From Hibiscus mutabilis (taxonomy: Eukaryota; Streptophyta; Magnoliopsida; Malvales; Malvaceae), in the NCBI GenBank assembly GCA_019671005.1, contig CM033725.1, forward strand, positions 37,780,678-37,844,677: a stretch of 64,000 nucleotides of DNA, in the 5' to 3' direction. The notes beneath the pieces are model-generated. The model was not told the origin of the DNA. It saw nothing but the letters and a program-made list of their open reading frames with translations, and did no database searches. This document shows positions 11,784-23,257 of the stretch, piece after piece. A program made the position numbers and the translations under genes. Positions within the stretch are counted from its first letter, which is position 1. Every line of letters starts with the position of its first letter.

Positions 11784-12338
11784 ACTTCGTTAGTTGACCA
11801 AGATAATTGGCTATGTCTCTTTAAAACTTCGCTCATTCTCACATTGACACACTCAGAAATAAAGTTAGAATCGAGAATTAAAAGGCAAATATAAATATTT
11901 TAAAAGTGAAGAATAAATTTATAATTAATTTTTTATGAAAATTTTATATGTATAATAAAGGTAAAAATGTTTTGGACAGACTCATCTGCCACAAATCTGA
12001 CTTGTCTTTTTCTTTGTTTTATTTGTAATTAAAGGTTTTTAAACATAATAATAAAAATAATGTTTTGTTAATAAAATATAAGATTAATTACTCAATCTAA
12101 TAGAATATGCTTTCATTCTATATGATTTATTTTTGAGTTTCGTTTAAGACTCAAAAATATCCGAAATAACTTTGAATATACATGTACATTTATGTAAATA
12201 TAAGAAGGTGGGCAAAAAAAGAGAAAAACAAGTTATCTTGCAAGTGATAACTAATCTGATGAGGAACTTGTTTAACTTTGAACACGTATGATACAATTGA
12301 CCGAAAAAAAGAAAAGAAAATAAAGAGAGTAACCTAAT
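11784..12338. other. 3' flank of the ATL gene, AT-rich
   Basis: No gene seen. The stretch next to 12338 should hold the 3' UTR of the minus-strand ATL gene. I find no clear single polyadenylation signal that decides its end. Confidence 0.5.
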
Positions 12339-13004
12339 TTACCCATAGCTATTTACGAAGCCTTCAGGAGTTAACGTTGGTATGGTCAAAATGGTTTCTT
12401 GCACTGAAGTGGGTTCCGACGAGCTTGCGCTCGCCTGGCTAGATCCAACAATCTTTTCGCATGCCTCGATGAGGCAGTGCCTGCATTTAGGACAAGATGA
12501 ATGGGAGCTCAGCCACTTGTCGATGCATCGAACATGGAACCCATGGTTGCACTTGGGCAGAAGCCGCAGGCGGTCACCAGGTGTGAAATCCGAAAGACAT
12601 ATCACACACTCGGAGTCCAACCCTGGCAGCTTCAACTCGGTCGAGTAGTTCACTGTTGGAAAGGTCTTCAATGCTTTTAGCTTGACCCCCGTGTTTGCTA
12701 ACCTGGCTGAGGTATAGGTATTGCTGCCTCCGGGTCCTGAGGCCCATAAAATCGAATACCTCCATGCGTACTTAAGGATGAAATTGACTCCAATTATGCA
12801 AATTAGGGCACACAAGAGGACCGTGATAACAAGGTTTCCATCGAAGCTGTTGTTAGCTGCAGTGGCGTAAGGGTCCGAAGAATTGTGGGGGTTTTCGGCG
12901 GTTGGTTTTGTTAGAGCATTCGGGGGATGCAGCAGCAACCGTCTAGAGTAGTGGAATTCTCCAAGAAAATCTTGAACAAGTTGAGTGGCTGTGGGAATGG
13001 ACAT
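12339..13004 (-). CDS. ATL-family RING-H2 E3 ubiquitin ligase
   Basis: A 221-residue, intron-free protein with the ATL layout. Residues 57-79 (NLVITVLLCALICIIGV..) form one hydrophobic membrane segment. A basic stretch follows, then GLD at 128-130 and a RING-H2 finger at 133-174. The finger spacing is C-x2-C-x15-C-x1-H-x2-H-x2-C-x10-C-x2-C, with Pro two residues before the third Cys and the Trp of CIDKW. All eight zinc ligands are present. Such proteins sit in a membrane and pass ubiquitin from an E2 to targets; many respond to stress or defence cues. The length and the RRLLLH text before the membrane segment recall the ATL72-ATL80 group, but I do not assign a number. The start gives a family-typical N-terminus, and a TATA box lies 65-75 bp upstream. 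It is the only intact non-transposon gene here. Confidence 0.95.
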   Translation of the reverse strand: MSIPTATQLVQDFLGEFHYSRRLLLHPPNALTKPTAENPHNSSDPYATAANNSFDGNLVITVLLCALICIIGVNFILKYAWRYSILWASGPGGSNTYTSARLANTGVKLKALKTFPTVNYSTELKLPGLDSECVICLSDFTPGDRLRLLPKCNHGFHVRCIDKWLSSHSSCPKCRHCLIEACEKIVGSSQASASSSEPTSVQETILTIPTLTPEGFVNSYG

Positions 13005-13068
13005 AGTTGGGCAGGGTGTGGGGTTTTGAGGTTGAGTTTAGATGGTTAAATTCATTTGCACAAGGGAA

Positions 13069-13078
13069 TTTATATATG
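13069..13078 (-). promoter_or_regulatory. TATA box of the ATL gene
   Basis: On the minus strand CATATATAAATT lies 65-75 bp upstream of the ATG at 13004. That leaves room for a short 5' UTR. Confidence 0.6.
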
Positions 13079-13108
13079 AGAAAAGGAACCATCGTGCCGT
13101 AAAGGTAG

Positions 13109-13120
13109 TGCCACGTGGCA
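13109..13120. promoter_or_regulatory. Palindromic G-box in the ATL promoter
   Basis: TGCCACGTGGCA is a perfect 12-bp palindrome around the CACGTG G-box core, about 105-115 bp upstream of the ATG and 30-40 bp upstream of the TATA box. bZIP and bHLH factors, including ABA- and light-response factors, bind this core. The function here is inferred from sequence and position only. Confidence 0.6.
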
Positions 13121-15042
13121 GTTGGCTTTCATGATCCCATCTGTTGGTCCCATTTTCAGCATTTCTGCAAGAGCCAGGGAGGAGGCATGAAGCTTCCCAG
13201 TAAAGAGAGATAATTAGTAGGACAAGAGTAGTGTACCACTACATTTTGTCATGTTTAATTCATTAGCAGTTACGTGGCCAATAATTTTGAGCTTTGTTAG
13301 GATAGAGATCTTAAAACAAAATTAGTTTTAATTACAATTTTGTTGGAATGTAATGAAAAGAGATATAAATGCCAAAACTTTTTTGAGTCAGACTCGATTC
13401 AAATCCATAAATCCTTGTATGGATTCTATTCGGCTTAAAGCACATGCGTGCATACATCAACAATATTATTGTTGGGCAGGGTGTGAGGGTTTTGAGGTTG
13501 AGTTTAAAATTGTTGAAGGTCAAAATTTGTGTGTTAAATATTATTGTTGGTGTCTTTTTCTAATGGAGATTAATTTATGGAGTGTTTTTCTAGGTCAAAG
13601 TGCTGGATCCTGGGCTTCATCTATTTAATGGTTAGGCATTGGGTAGTGGAAGATTTCATCTATTTACTGCCTTCGTTTATGCAGCTGGGGTGGAAGAGTG
13701 TGTAGTGATTTTGTGGTGAAAGAGAGGAGTCTTTTCGTTTGTTTATCTTGGGATTTTATTGGGTCGATATTCAAAATAAAAAATCGACCCTATTAGATCG
13801 AAACCTGTCTATTTTAGTTATTTTTGGCATCTCTTATCGAAATCGTTGCATATTTAATCAGATGACCCTATCTACGTCCTCTATCACATAGGGAATTTGG
13901 AATCTTAAATTCTGAAGGCATGGAAAGTTCTAAAATTAGACCCCTTAAAATTAGGTTAGTATTAGGCAGTATCGGTACGACCGTTTGATTTAAGTAGGTT
14001 TAATCTCAGCCGTTGATTAAAAAAGAGCAAAAATAAAAAATAAAAAAGGGTAAAGGAGCAACCGGTTGCCTAAAATGAGGGTTAAATAAAATTCGTTTAT
14101 TGAAGTAGAATCGGTACGGTCAAAAAAATTTCAAACTAGCTTCAACTCTCCCTCGTCAAAAGCTTTGTTTCATCTTACAGCCGGGAATCGTCGAAGGTGC
14201 AATGCGTAGGGATTAAAGATTTCCAGGTACTAAAGTGTGCTTTGCATGAAATTAATGTTTAATTTCCGTGTTAATAGGAAACAAAATGATAGTTGTGTAT
14301 GAACAATTTCTAGGGTTTTGGAAATAGTTAAGGTTTAATAATGATTTTGAGGGATTATCATTGATGGGTTTAATAATGTGTAGGTAGGTTTGTGAAACGC
14401 ATCAATTTCCGTATAGTTTTAGGATTAGATTTGGTGATATTTGTTACGAATGTGGAGGTCAAGGAACGTTTCTGGGTCGGTAGCATCGGTACTGTTCATC
14501 AAATACTGATGTTGGGTGAGAGTTGGGACACTGAGAAGAGAATTAGTAGGGATACTAATGGGCTGATATCGGTACTGCTAATACAATATCGATATTCGGA
14601 TAGTAGTACCGATAGGGAAATAAAGTGAATGACATCGAAGTTGAAAACAGTATCGGTATATATTACGGATATCTGTACTAGTCGTATAAAATTTCATATA
14701 TGTAGTTAAAAAAATGTTTTTTTAATATAGAGAGATGTTAATAAATTATATGTTCTGATAACCATTAATTAAATGTTTTGTTGTGTTTTATGTGTGATAT
14801 AAAGTTATGTGATATAAACAAACTTATGTTTTGTTGGTAGGTGTGTGAGCATGGATGAAAAAACAAATGTGGATGTAGAAGGTGCGGAGGATGAGACGGT
14901 CGCGGTGGTTGAGGCCCCAAAACTTGTGTCTGGCTTTTTGAACTTCTACTAAGTTAAAAGTTGAATTTGTATTGAACATTTTAAATTGGTAAATTTATTA
15001 GATTGGAGTTTAAATATGATAACTTTGAATGAATGAATGTAT
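13121..15042. other. ATL upstream region and decayed DNA up to Ogre copy B
   Basis: 13121-13500 is the ATL upstream flank. From about 13970 to 14690 the word ATCGGTAC or close variants recur at least six times in both orientations. Similar words recur at 44210-44330 beyond the Ogre element. At 14851-14950 a short open stretch (MDEKTNVDVEGAEDETV) ends in a stop; it could be a leading exon of the Ulp1-like gene that resumes at 40064, but this is weak. No other gene is visible. Confidence 0.4.
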
Positions 15043-15047
15043 GTATA

Positions 15048-17485
15048 TGTCGCAACCCTTTTTAGGAGTTTTGACGTTTTGGAAAACTTTATAAAATCAC
15101 GGAGTCACCACCAATCTTTTTTTTAAAAAGTGTGATTGGATCACTTTTAAAACAAGGGTATTTTGATAAAACGTTTTATTTATCAAAATAATATTTTGGT
15201 TCACAAAAAAAAAAAGAAAACAGGTTCGGGGGTTGGTTACGTGTGGGGAAGGGTTAGCACCCCCACAACGCCAAAAAACTGGTACCTAATTGATTTTAAA
15301 AAGCGCTTTAAAAAAACTGGAATTTGCAAGTTCACAAAATTTCGATTGATTTGTCCACAAAATGAATGTAAATCTATTTTAACGGCCTTATCGCCCGAGA
15401 AATGAACTTTAATCACCGCCAACACTACTGGCGCTAATCCGTCATTCTCGTTTGATAAGACACCGCATTAATTAAGTTTTCACTTTTTAATAAATTAACA
15501 AGAAAATTAAATGTGTTAGAGTCTTTTAATTAAAATCAGTAATTAATCCCTAAGAAATCTACATGCATTTTAACTATTAAGGTTTAAATATAATTAAGTG
15601 TGTTTTATTGAAAATGAAAAATATTTTACATATATGTCTCTAATCTATGTTTTAAGTCCCTAATCCTAAGGTTTAACACCCATACATACAAGAATAAAGA
15701 AACAAAATACTTAAATTAAATTAATTATCAAAGTAATTAAAATAAAAAACAATTAATTTTATTAAAAAATCTGCATTATGGACTGAATTTAAAGAAAACC
15801 AAAATGTGAGGGTTAATTCGAAAATGATTTAAAATTTGGTGCCGAATTGAAAGGAAAAATGACGAAATTGAGACAATTGAAAACAAAGGAGCTGCGGTAT
15901 AAGAACTGAATTAGAAGGGCGTGGGTTATAGTCGGGTTCGGGTCGGGTCAACGGGTTAGTATATATATCAATTATAACAAACAGATTTCATTTTTCCTTA
16001 TTCATCAAAACAGAACAAACACCCATTTCTTTTAAATCCTCTATCGAGTTCACCGTGTTCTTTATGAATTGAAGAACACGGCAGTGGTATGCCGTGCCGA
16101 CGGCAAAATTCCCCGAAAAACCTAGATTTTCCCATATTCCAGCTACCCCAAAATCGTATTTTTTCACCGGATTTTCATCAAAGCCAAATCTCCACCGTGT
16201 TTCCAATAAAAATAAGGTAAAAACAAACCCTTTTTTCCTTTATTGAATTTAAAGCATAAAGTAAATAGATAGAAAACATTACCAGAAACTTGCTTCTCTT
16301 ATTGCTCTTGAATGCCGATTACAACTGTTTGCTCCTACAACTTCCGAATGCTAGTATGTTTACTGTAATTTCTGTGTGTAATTCTTGTGGAATTGTTCAT
16401 GTTTTACAATGATTTAAAGTGGGGTTTATATAGTATAAGAATTGCTTGAATTTTAAGCTTGAATCCTAAGTTCTTCCCTGGATTATCTCGAATTGCTTGA
16501 TCTTTGCCAGAGGCTTCAATTTAGGGATTAACCCTTTCCATTTTGGTTCTGAATTGCCTTTTGCATCTTTGTCCATATCCGATTGTAGCTAGATTCTTGC
16601 TAGGGCTTCAAATTAGGGATTATCCCTTCCCATTTTGTTTCTAATTTTTCCAGCTAGGGCTTTGAATTAGGGATTTAATCCCTTTTGATTTTATCTTGAA
16701 TCGTTGTGCCCCAATTTAGGGATTTAACCCTTTTGTTCCTCTGTTTGTATGTTTCTGATGACTTGAATGGTGCCAACGAGGAACAATCAGAGCGAGTGGA
16801 GAGTCAGAGAAGATGAAGTAAATGGCCAGAGCTAAAACATTGTGCGTGTGGCTGCCACGCACGAGTGATGATTCGTGTGATATATCCCGAAGCGACCTGG
16901 GCCATCAGATTGCATCCTGATTGAACGGTTGTGTAATTGAGGCACTATATCATCCCCAGCTGGCGCAATCTGCGCCGTTGGATCCCAGATCAATCCAACG
17001 ACCTCCCTTCGGCTGCGCAAGATAATAAGACGAGATTAGGGTTTTTTGGGTTGTAAACGGGCCAGCCGACCCTTTGTATAATGCATGGGTATGTTTTTTA
17101 ATTGATGGACTGGATCGAATAAAAGTAAATAGACTCAGTATTTTTATTTAATGGACTATTTTTTTGGGTTTTATACTAACTACTAACTAATATATAACCT
17201 AAGTTAATTCTAACTAATATACTAACAATTATACTAATTATAACACACTAAGTATACATTACATGACACCTAAACTATTCTAATACTAACATTAATATTT
17301 ACAACTATAATATATAAACTATGTTACTATATGACACCTAACTATATTATCAGTAACATTAATATTTACTACTAAACATATTAACTATGTTATCAATGTC
17401 AATTAAATATATTATTAGTATAACACTACAACAATACTAAATTAAGATAACAACTAAAACGAAGGTGAAAAATCAAGTGACAACA
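15048..17485 (-). repeat. 3' LTR of Ogre copy B
   Basis: A 2.44-kb LTR, plus-strand ends TGTCGCAAC and TGACAACA. It matches 37640-40058 directly and 1411-3790 in reverse complement. An ORF at 16832-17020 recurs in the other LTR, but this is only LTR identity. Confidence 0.95.
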
Positions 17486-17498
17486 GTTGCCCCTCTTT
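17486..17498 (-). other. Polypurine tract of Ogre copy B
   Basis: On the minus strand AAAGAGGGGCAAC lies directly before the LTR start TGTTGTCA, one base different from copy A. Confidence 0.85.
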
Positions 17499-17572
17499 GG
17501 TCATTCCGGTGAAATAGGAATAGAGCAAAGAAAAGAAGACACCAATTTTCACCAATTACCAAACCGTTAAGG

Positions 17573-17965
17573 CCTGAGAAGACAAGTGGGTTCTATTCTC
17601 CTCATGCTTGAATAGATAAGCAGGTTCCATTCTTCAAATGCCTGAACGGATAGGCAGGTTCTATTCTCCAAATGCTTGAATAAATAAGCAGGTTCCATTC
17701 TCCAAATGCCTGAACGGATAGCAGGTTCTATTCTCCTTATGCTTGAATAGATAAGCAAGTTCCATTCTCCAAATGCCGAACGGATAGATTGGTTCTATTC
17801 TCCTTATGCTTGAATAGATAAGCAGGTTCCATTCTCCAAATGCCCGAACGGATAAGCATGTTCCATTATCCTTATTCTCGAATAAATAAGCAGATTCCAT
17901 TCTCCAAATGCCCGAATGGATAGGCGGGTTCTATTCTCCTCATGCTTGAATAGATAAGCAGATTC
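17573..17965 (-). repeat. 34-bp tandem repeat in the 3' region of Ogre copy B
   Basis: Around 11-12 units of TTCTATTCTCCTCATGCTTG-type text with a 34-bp period, the inverted counterpart of 900-1330. Units alternate between TTATGCTTGAATAGATAAGC-like and CAAATGCCCGAACGGATAGG-like forms. ORFs across it are repeat artefacts. Confidence 0.92.
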
Positions 17966-18853
17966 CAAAAGATGACTTCATCCTTCATATGCTTGGATAA
18001 ATAAGCAAGTTCCAAAAACCTGTCAAAAACAATTACAAAGATCCAATTAAGATGTATATGCCCCTAGGAATCCTAATCATGAATGCATGTCTTATTCCTT
18101 TTGCTCTTAATATTTTTTTCTAATAAACACAGAAGAAAACTGGGAAACTCCAGGAAACTCAGATTATATCATCTCAAACATTTTCTCAACTCTGGCAACT
18201 GATGGTGGGTGTCTTGTTTTGGCCCATCCAAAAAATAGTATGATTTCCTTTCATTTCTCTATGTTGAATGGCTTTGCACTTGCAATAACTCATCTTTCAA
18301 TTGGCTTCACCAATTTCTTGTTGTTAAAATTCCATCGTCTATTCCTTGGAAATCAATCTTCACCATTTCCTGCTTCATCTATCATGGATTGAACATCACT
18401 TAATATATTCATCTCTTCTTGTGACTTTTGCCTTGATTTTTCAAACATGGAAGCTCCTTGTTGCTAGGACACCTAAGAACGAAACTCCGTGGGGGATATG
18501 GGGAATGCATCGGTTTGCCATCATTAATGCATATGAAATCATATGAAAATTGCAACTGTATGCTTCGATGATTGACTACCATCTCCATCACTTTTGTTTT
18601 ACTATTCTCATTCTTAACACTTCTTTGCTTCATATGATCTTTGCACATTTGCTCACTCAATCCAGTTATCTTTTACTCCAGATTGGAAGGACCGACTTTA
18701 TCCTCATATTCTTCAACACTCTTTTAGCCTTTGCCAACTTATTATTGTAGTTGATACATCAATGTTTAGTGAAAGACTTTTTGATGCTCTCCCAATGTCT
18801 CATATCCTTAACTATTTCCTTCAATGTCTGTAAAATTGTTCTCATTATTATGA
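17966..18853 (-). other. 3' non-coding internal region of Ogre copy B
   Basis: This matches bases 34-900 of the window in reverse complement. No conserved domain is seen. It is cut at 18858 by the nested Athila-like array and resumes at 26075. Confidence 0.85.
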
Positions 18854-18858
18854 GTAAG

Positions 18859-20402
18859 TGTTGCGCGTAATAAGTGCTCCCCAATTGTGCAAGTGTACAC
18901 GTCGCAAGTTATAGTATAAAAGATATAGTCTCCACATGGATTGGTTCCACTTCAAGAATCTAAACTCTTGCACTGTAAAAAGTAAAAGAAAAAAACACAA
19001 GTAGAAGATTGTAGGAGTTTTAACTAACAACTAAACTAGAAAGCAAATAAGTAAAAGATGTAATTAAATGAGAGAGAATAGGCCAGGTTATCGTAAGTTG
19101 AGGTGTGATAGCCGATTGGGTCGTCTTGGTAAAAGAGTGCAAGGGCAACTCAGTTGCCGTGGCAACTTGCACAGCAGGGTTGCCTGGGAGACTAGTTGGG
19201 CGACTACTTCGGCGGCTAGGCAGCAACTTCAAGGTTCGGCGGAGCGTTCTTCAATGGTTTCTTCTTATCCCTAAGTCGAAACTCTAGCTATTTGTGCATG
19301 CCTTGATAATATATCCCTGCGTGAATCAAGGGTGAACAACAACCAATCTTGCGCTCCTCTTAGCCGTTGAAATCCTTAACTTATTCCTAAGCCGGATTAA
19401 TCTTCACCATCAATAGATTGAATAAAGACCATACTCATCCGTTTCTTGAATCTAACTCTCCCGATATTAGATAAGTAGATGAAGTTACGAGATCCTCTCC
19501 CAATTCACTTGCACACAAGAAGAAAAACCAAGAATGAGTAAACCTTGAATTGAAAGTGCAAACTCTTGTTACCTAAACAAAATCCAATTGTTTCTCACAA
19601 CCACAAGACACAATAACCTTAGCCAAATAGATTTAGTTCATGGCTAGGTTCCAAAGAAACACAAGACAAAGAATTCCTAGCATAAACCTAATTGAACAAA
19701 GAAGAAAAAGATGAAGAATGGTTGAAGCCTCTTTGTCGAAATCTCCCCCTTTGATCTTGTCGAAATTTCTCTTCTCCCTATCCCTTTGGAGTTGACGGCT
19801 TGATCCTTAATTTATAGGGCTAGGTCAAAGTCTTTTTTGAGGAGGAAGTTAAGTTGGAATTAAATATCTTTAAAGAATATAATTGTTTATTATATTTAAA
19901 TTCCTTCTAGAACTTCTCCTATCTTCTTGGGATTTAATTTCTCTTTAAGCTCTTCATGAAAATCAAACTCCTTTGGGATTTAGCTTTGCTCCACGTCATC
20001 TTGGGCTTATCTAGTCATCAATTTCGACTACCATATCATCTTATCTCTTGTCGAAAATTGCCCTGACAACTAGCTCAGCATCTCCTTCATGCATTGCCCT
20101 GGCAACTAGCTCGGCATCTCCTTCATGCATTGCCCTGGTAACTAGCTCGGCATCTCCTTCATGCATTTCCCTGGCAACTGGTTCCAGCCTTGCTTTGGCA
20201 AGTGATTCTGCATACACACACAAAAACACACCAAAGCAATATCTTTTACCACAAAATTGATCAAAATATGAAATCAAGCTTGTCCACCAAGGAAACGATG
20301 CAAACATGCATGAATGACTAATAATGCAACTTATATGAGCCTAAGTCTAGCAATAATAAGAATAAAAAGGGTAATAAAAACAGTACTTTTGAACACTTAA
20401 CA
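18859..20402 (-). repeat. LTR 1 (left, 3'-most) of the nested Athila-like array
   Basis: 1.54 kb. It differs from LTRs 2 and 3 at the left end (TGTTGCGCG instead of TGTTACGCG) and at several nearby sites, so the two right-hand LTRs are closer to each other. It carries three 36-bp repeat units at 20059-20166. Confidence 0.93.
20059..20180 (-). repeat. 36-bp minisatellite inside LTR 1
   Basis: Units TGCCCTGGCAACTAGCTCGG..CATGCAT start at 20059, 20095 and 20131, with a partial unit at 20167. The period is 12 codons, and on the minus strand the frame stays open as AMHEGDAELV repeats within an 88-codon ORF. LTR 3 has fewer units (about 25768-25850), and LTR 2 has a degraded set (about 22917-23035). 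Copy number varies between the LTRs of one array. Confidence 0.85.
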
Positions 20403-20437
20403 CACCCTCAAACTGCGTCATCTAGTCTAGCAAAAAC

Positions 20438-21400
20438 AATACTTTTGAACACTTAACATACCTAAGGGTGTTTTGAATGCAGTGCGATATGACCAAAGTG
20501 CGTCATCTAGTCTTACTGACCAATCCTTCCTAGAGGGATTTACAACTTTCTCGAGTATACCCTTCAATTCCCGGTTGGAAATTTCTGCCTGCCCATTGGT
20601 TTGTGGGTGATATGCCGTGCTAATTTTGTGTGACACGCCAAAGCGTTGTAACATCTTGGCAATGAGTTTGTTGTCGAAGTGCTTGCCTTCATCACTGATA
20701 ATTGCTCTCGGCATCCCAAACCGTGTAAATATGTTTTTCTGCAAGAATGGTTACACGGTCTTAGAATCATTGGTGGGAACTGCAGCTTCCTCAACCCATT
20801 TAGACACGTAGTCGACGTCAAGTAGAATGTAGAGGTTGCCGAATGAAGATGGGAGAGATCCTATAAAATCAATCCCCCACACATCGAACAATTCCACCTC
20901 GATGATGTTTTGGAGCGGCATCTCATGTCATCTAGAGATATTGCCCGTCCTCTGGCAACGATCACATTGCTTGTAAAACTCTTGGGCATCTTTGTACAGT
21001 GTTGGCCAATACAAATCGGATTGCAAAACTTTGGTCGCGGTACGTGTTCCTCCAAAATGTCCTCCATAGGGTGAAGAATGGCATTGCGAGTAATGCGTTC
21101 TGCTGCTCCTCTTGAGGACACATCGGCGTATAACCCGATCTCGCACATTGTTTAAACAAAAGAGGCTCGTCCCAAAAGTAATGCTTAGCATTATGGCGAA
21201 CCGCTTCTTCCCTTGGTGAGTAAGGCCATAAGGTAAAATACCATAAACAAGGAAATTAACTAAATTCGCGTACCAGGGTATTGCCGAGGCATGTGTTGCC
21301 ATGGCGACTGCTTCTAAGATTGCCGAGGCGTGTGCGTCTAGAGTTACCGAGGCATACGCGTCCATGGTTGCCGAGGCATGCGTATCAGTAGTTGTCGCGA
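20438..21400 (-). pseudogene. Athila-like integrase fragment, internal unit 1
   Basis: On the minus strand the zinc-binding part reads CHSSPYGGHFGGTR..WPTLYKDAQEFYKQCDRCQRT (about 20930-21100). The catalytic core follows, with FTRFGMPRAIISDEGKHF, AYHPQTNGQAEISNRELK and RLDDALWSYRTAFKTPLGM (20480-20744). The second Asp and the Glu of the D-D-E core are visible. Small frameshifts near 21080-21160 break the N-terminal side, and the protein stops just after the core, with no C-terminal domain. The coding text runs into a 20-bp LTR-like end (20438-20457) and then the PPT. It cannot encode a working integrase. Confidence 0.9.
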
Positions 21401-21706
21401 CGTGCGTATCAGTGGTTGTTTGGCGAGGCGCACGATCCGGAGAGTTCGATTGAGAGAGGAGAGCAAGGGGCTGGTCGATTTCTTCTTCTTTTTCTTTGCT
21501 ACTCTTTACCTTCGTCTAATTCTTTGCAAGGTTCGTTCGATTTCTAGATCAAAGGGATATTCTGGTGTAATCGGTCTCGCCCTGGTCATATACCAATGCA
21601 AAACCAAAGTTTGTTAGCCCTTTGAATCTTAAACAAGAAAATAAAAAGTGCAAGAAGATAAAAACAAAGTTGCTATTGCCAATCCCAGGCAACGGCGCCA
21701 AAAACT
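21401..21706 (-). other. Leader and PBS of internal unit 1
   Basis: In minus sense this begins right after LTR 2 with the PBS, then about 280 bases of leader and GCCGAGGC-type short repeats that run into the integrase fragment. Those repeats are GC-rich and imperfect (21270-21430). Confidence 0.75.
21682..21702 (-). other. Primer binding site (tRNA-Asp type)
   Basis: Minus sense TTTGGCGCCGTTGCCTGGGA, a few bases from the LTR end. TGGCGCCGTTGCC is the usual Athila-type PBS complementary to the 3' end of tRNA-Asp. Repeated at 24529-24549. Confidence 0.85.
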
Positions 21707-23257
21707 TGTTACGCGTAATAAGTGCTCCGCAATTGTGCAAGTGTACACGTCGCAAGTTATAGTATAAAAGATATCGTCTCCATAGGGATTGGTGCCACTT
21801 CAAGAATCTAAACTCTTGCACTGTAAAAAGTAAAAGAAAAAAACACAAGTAGAAGATTGTAGGAGTTTTAACTAACAACTAAACTATAAAGCAAATAAGT
21901 AAAATAAGATGTAATTAAATGAGAGAGAATATGCCAGGTTATCGTGAGTTGAGGTGTGTAGCCGATTGGGTCGTCTTGGTAAAAGAGTGCAAGGGAAACT
22001 CAGTTGCCGTGGCAACTTGCACTGTGAGGTTGCCTTGGCAACTAATCGATGGTTGCTGGGCGACTACTTGGTCGGCTGGGCAGCAACTTCAAGGTTCAGT
22101 GAGCGTTCTTCAATGGTTTCTTCTTATCCCTAAGTTGAAACTCTAGCTATTTGTGCATGCCTTGATAATACATCCATGCGTGAATCAAGGGTGAACAACA
22201 ACCAATCTTGCGCTCCTCTTAGCCGTTGAAATCCTTAACTTATTCCTAAGCCAGATTAATCTTCTCCATCAATAGATTGAATAAAGACCATACTCATTCG
22301 TTTCTTGAATTTAACTCTCCCGATATTAGATAAATAGATGAAGTTACGAGATCCTCTCCCAATTTACTCGCAAACAAGAAGAAAAACCAAGAATGAGTAA
22401 ACCTTGAATTGAAAGTGCAAACTCTTATTACCTAAACAAAATCCAATTGTTTCTCACAACCACAAGACACAATAACCTTAGCCAAATAGATTTAGTTCAT
22501 GGCTAGGTTCCAAAGAAACACAAGACAAAGAATTCCTAGCATAAACCTAATTGAACAAAGAAGAAAAAGATGAAGAATGGTTGAAGCCTCTTTGTCAAAA
22601 TCTCCCCCTTTGATCTTGTCGAAATTTCTCTTCTCCCACTCCTTTTGGCGTTGACAGCTTGATCCTTAATTTATAGGGCTAGGTCAAAGTCTTTTTTGAG
22701 GAGGAAGTTAAGTTGGAATTAAATATCTTTAAAGAATATAATTGTTTATTATATTTAAATTCCTTCTAGAACTTCTCCTATCTTATTGGGATTTAATTTC
22801 TCTTTAACCTTTTCATGGAAATCAAACTCCTTTGGGATTTAGCTTTGCTCCACGTCATCTTGGGCCTATCTAGTCATCAATTTCGACTACCATATCATCT
22901 TATCTCTTGTCGAAAATTGCCCACGACAACTAGCTCAGCATCTCCTTCATGCATTGCCACGGCAACATCTCCATCTCCTTCATGCATTGCCCAGTAACTA
23001 GCTCGGCATCTCCTTCATGCATTTCCACGGCAACTGGTTCCAGCCTTGCTTTGGCAAGTGATTCTACATACACACACAAAAACACACCAAAGCAATATCT
23101 TTTACCACAAAATTGATCAAAATATGAAATCAAGCTTGTCCACCAAGGAAACGATGCAAACATGCATGAATGACTAATAATGCAACTTATATGAGCCTAA
23201 GTCTAGCAATAATAAGAATAAAAGGGTAATAAAAGCAGTACTTTTGAACACTTAACA
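21707..23257 (-). repeat. LTR 2 (middle) of the nested Athila-like array
   Basis: 1.55 kb, closest to LTR 3. It serves both internal units as a shared LTR. It differs from LTRs 1 and 3 at several CTG/CAG and CCTGG sites (for example 22017-22030, 22096, 22918-23035). Confidence 0.93.

Larger units (their letters stand above)
13006..13506 (+). repeat. Duplicated ATL 5' UTR segment (13006-13040 and 13471-13506)
   Basis: The 35-bp text just upstream of the ATL start (GTTGGGCAGGGTGTG.. ending GTTGAGTTTA) recurs at 13471-13506 with only small indels. The second copy lacks the start codon and coding sequence. It looks like a local partial duplication of the 5' flank. Confidence 0.8.

Noticed and set aside
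12382..12765. ORFs on both strands over the ATL gene
   Set aside because: Shadow frames of the intact RING-H2 gene.
14392..14628. 78-codon plus-strand ORF upstream of Ogre B
   Set aside because: No domain, and it overlaps the ATCGGTAC-type repeats; not supported as a gene.
16832..17020. LTR ORF also seen at 39299-39568
   Set aside because: Shared only because the two LTRs are copies; frame and length differ and no family matches.
17567..17900. Minus-strand ORFs of 63-79 codons
   Set aside because: They arise from translating the 34-bp repeat; the period is not a codon multiple and the same DNA in copy A gives different frames.
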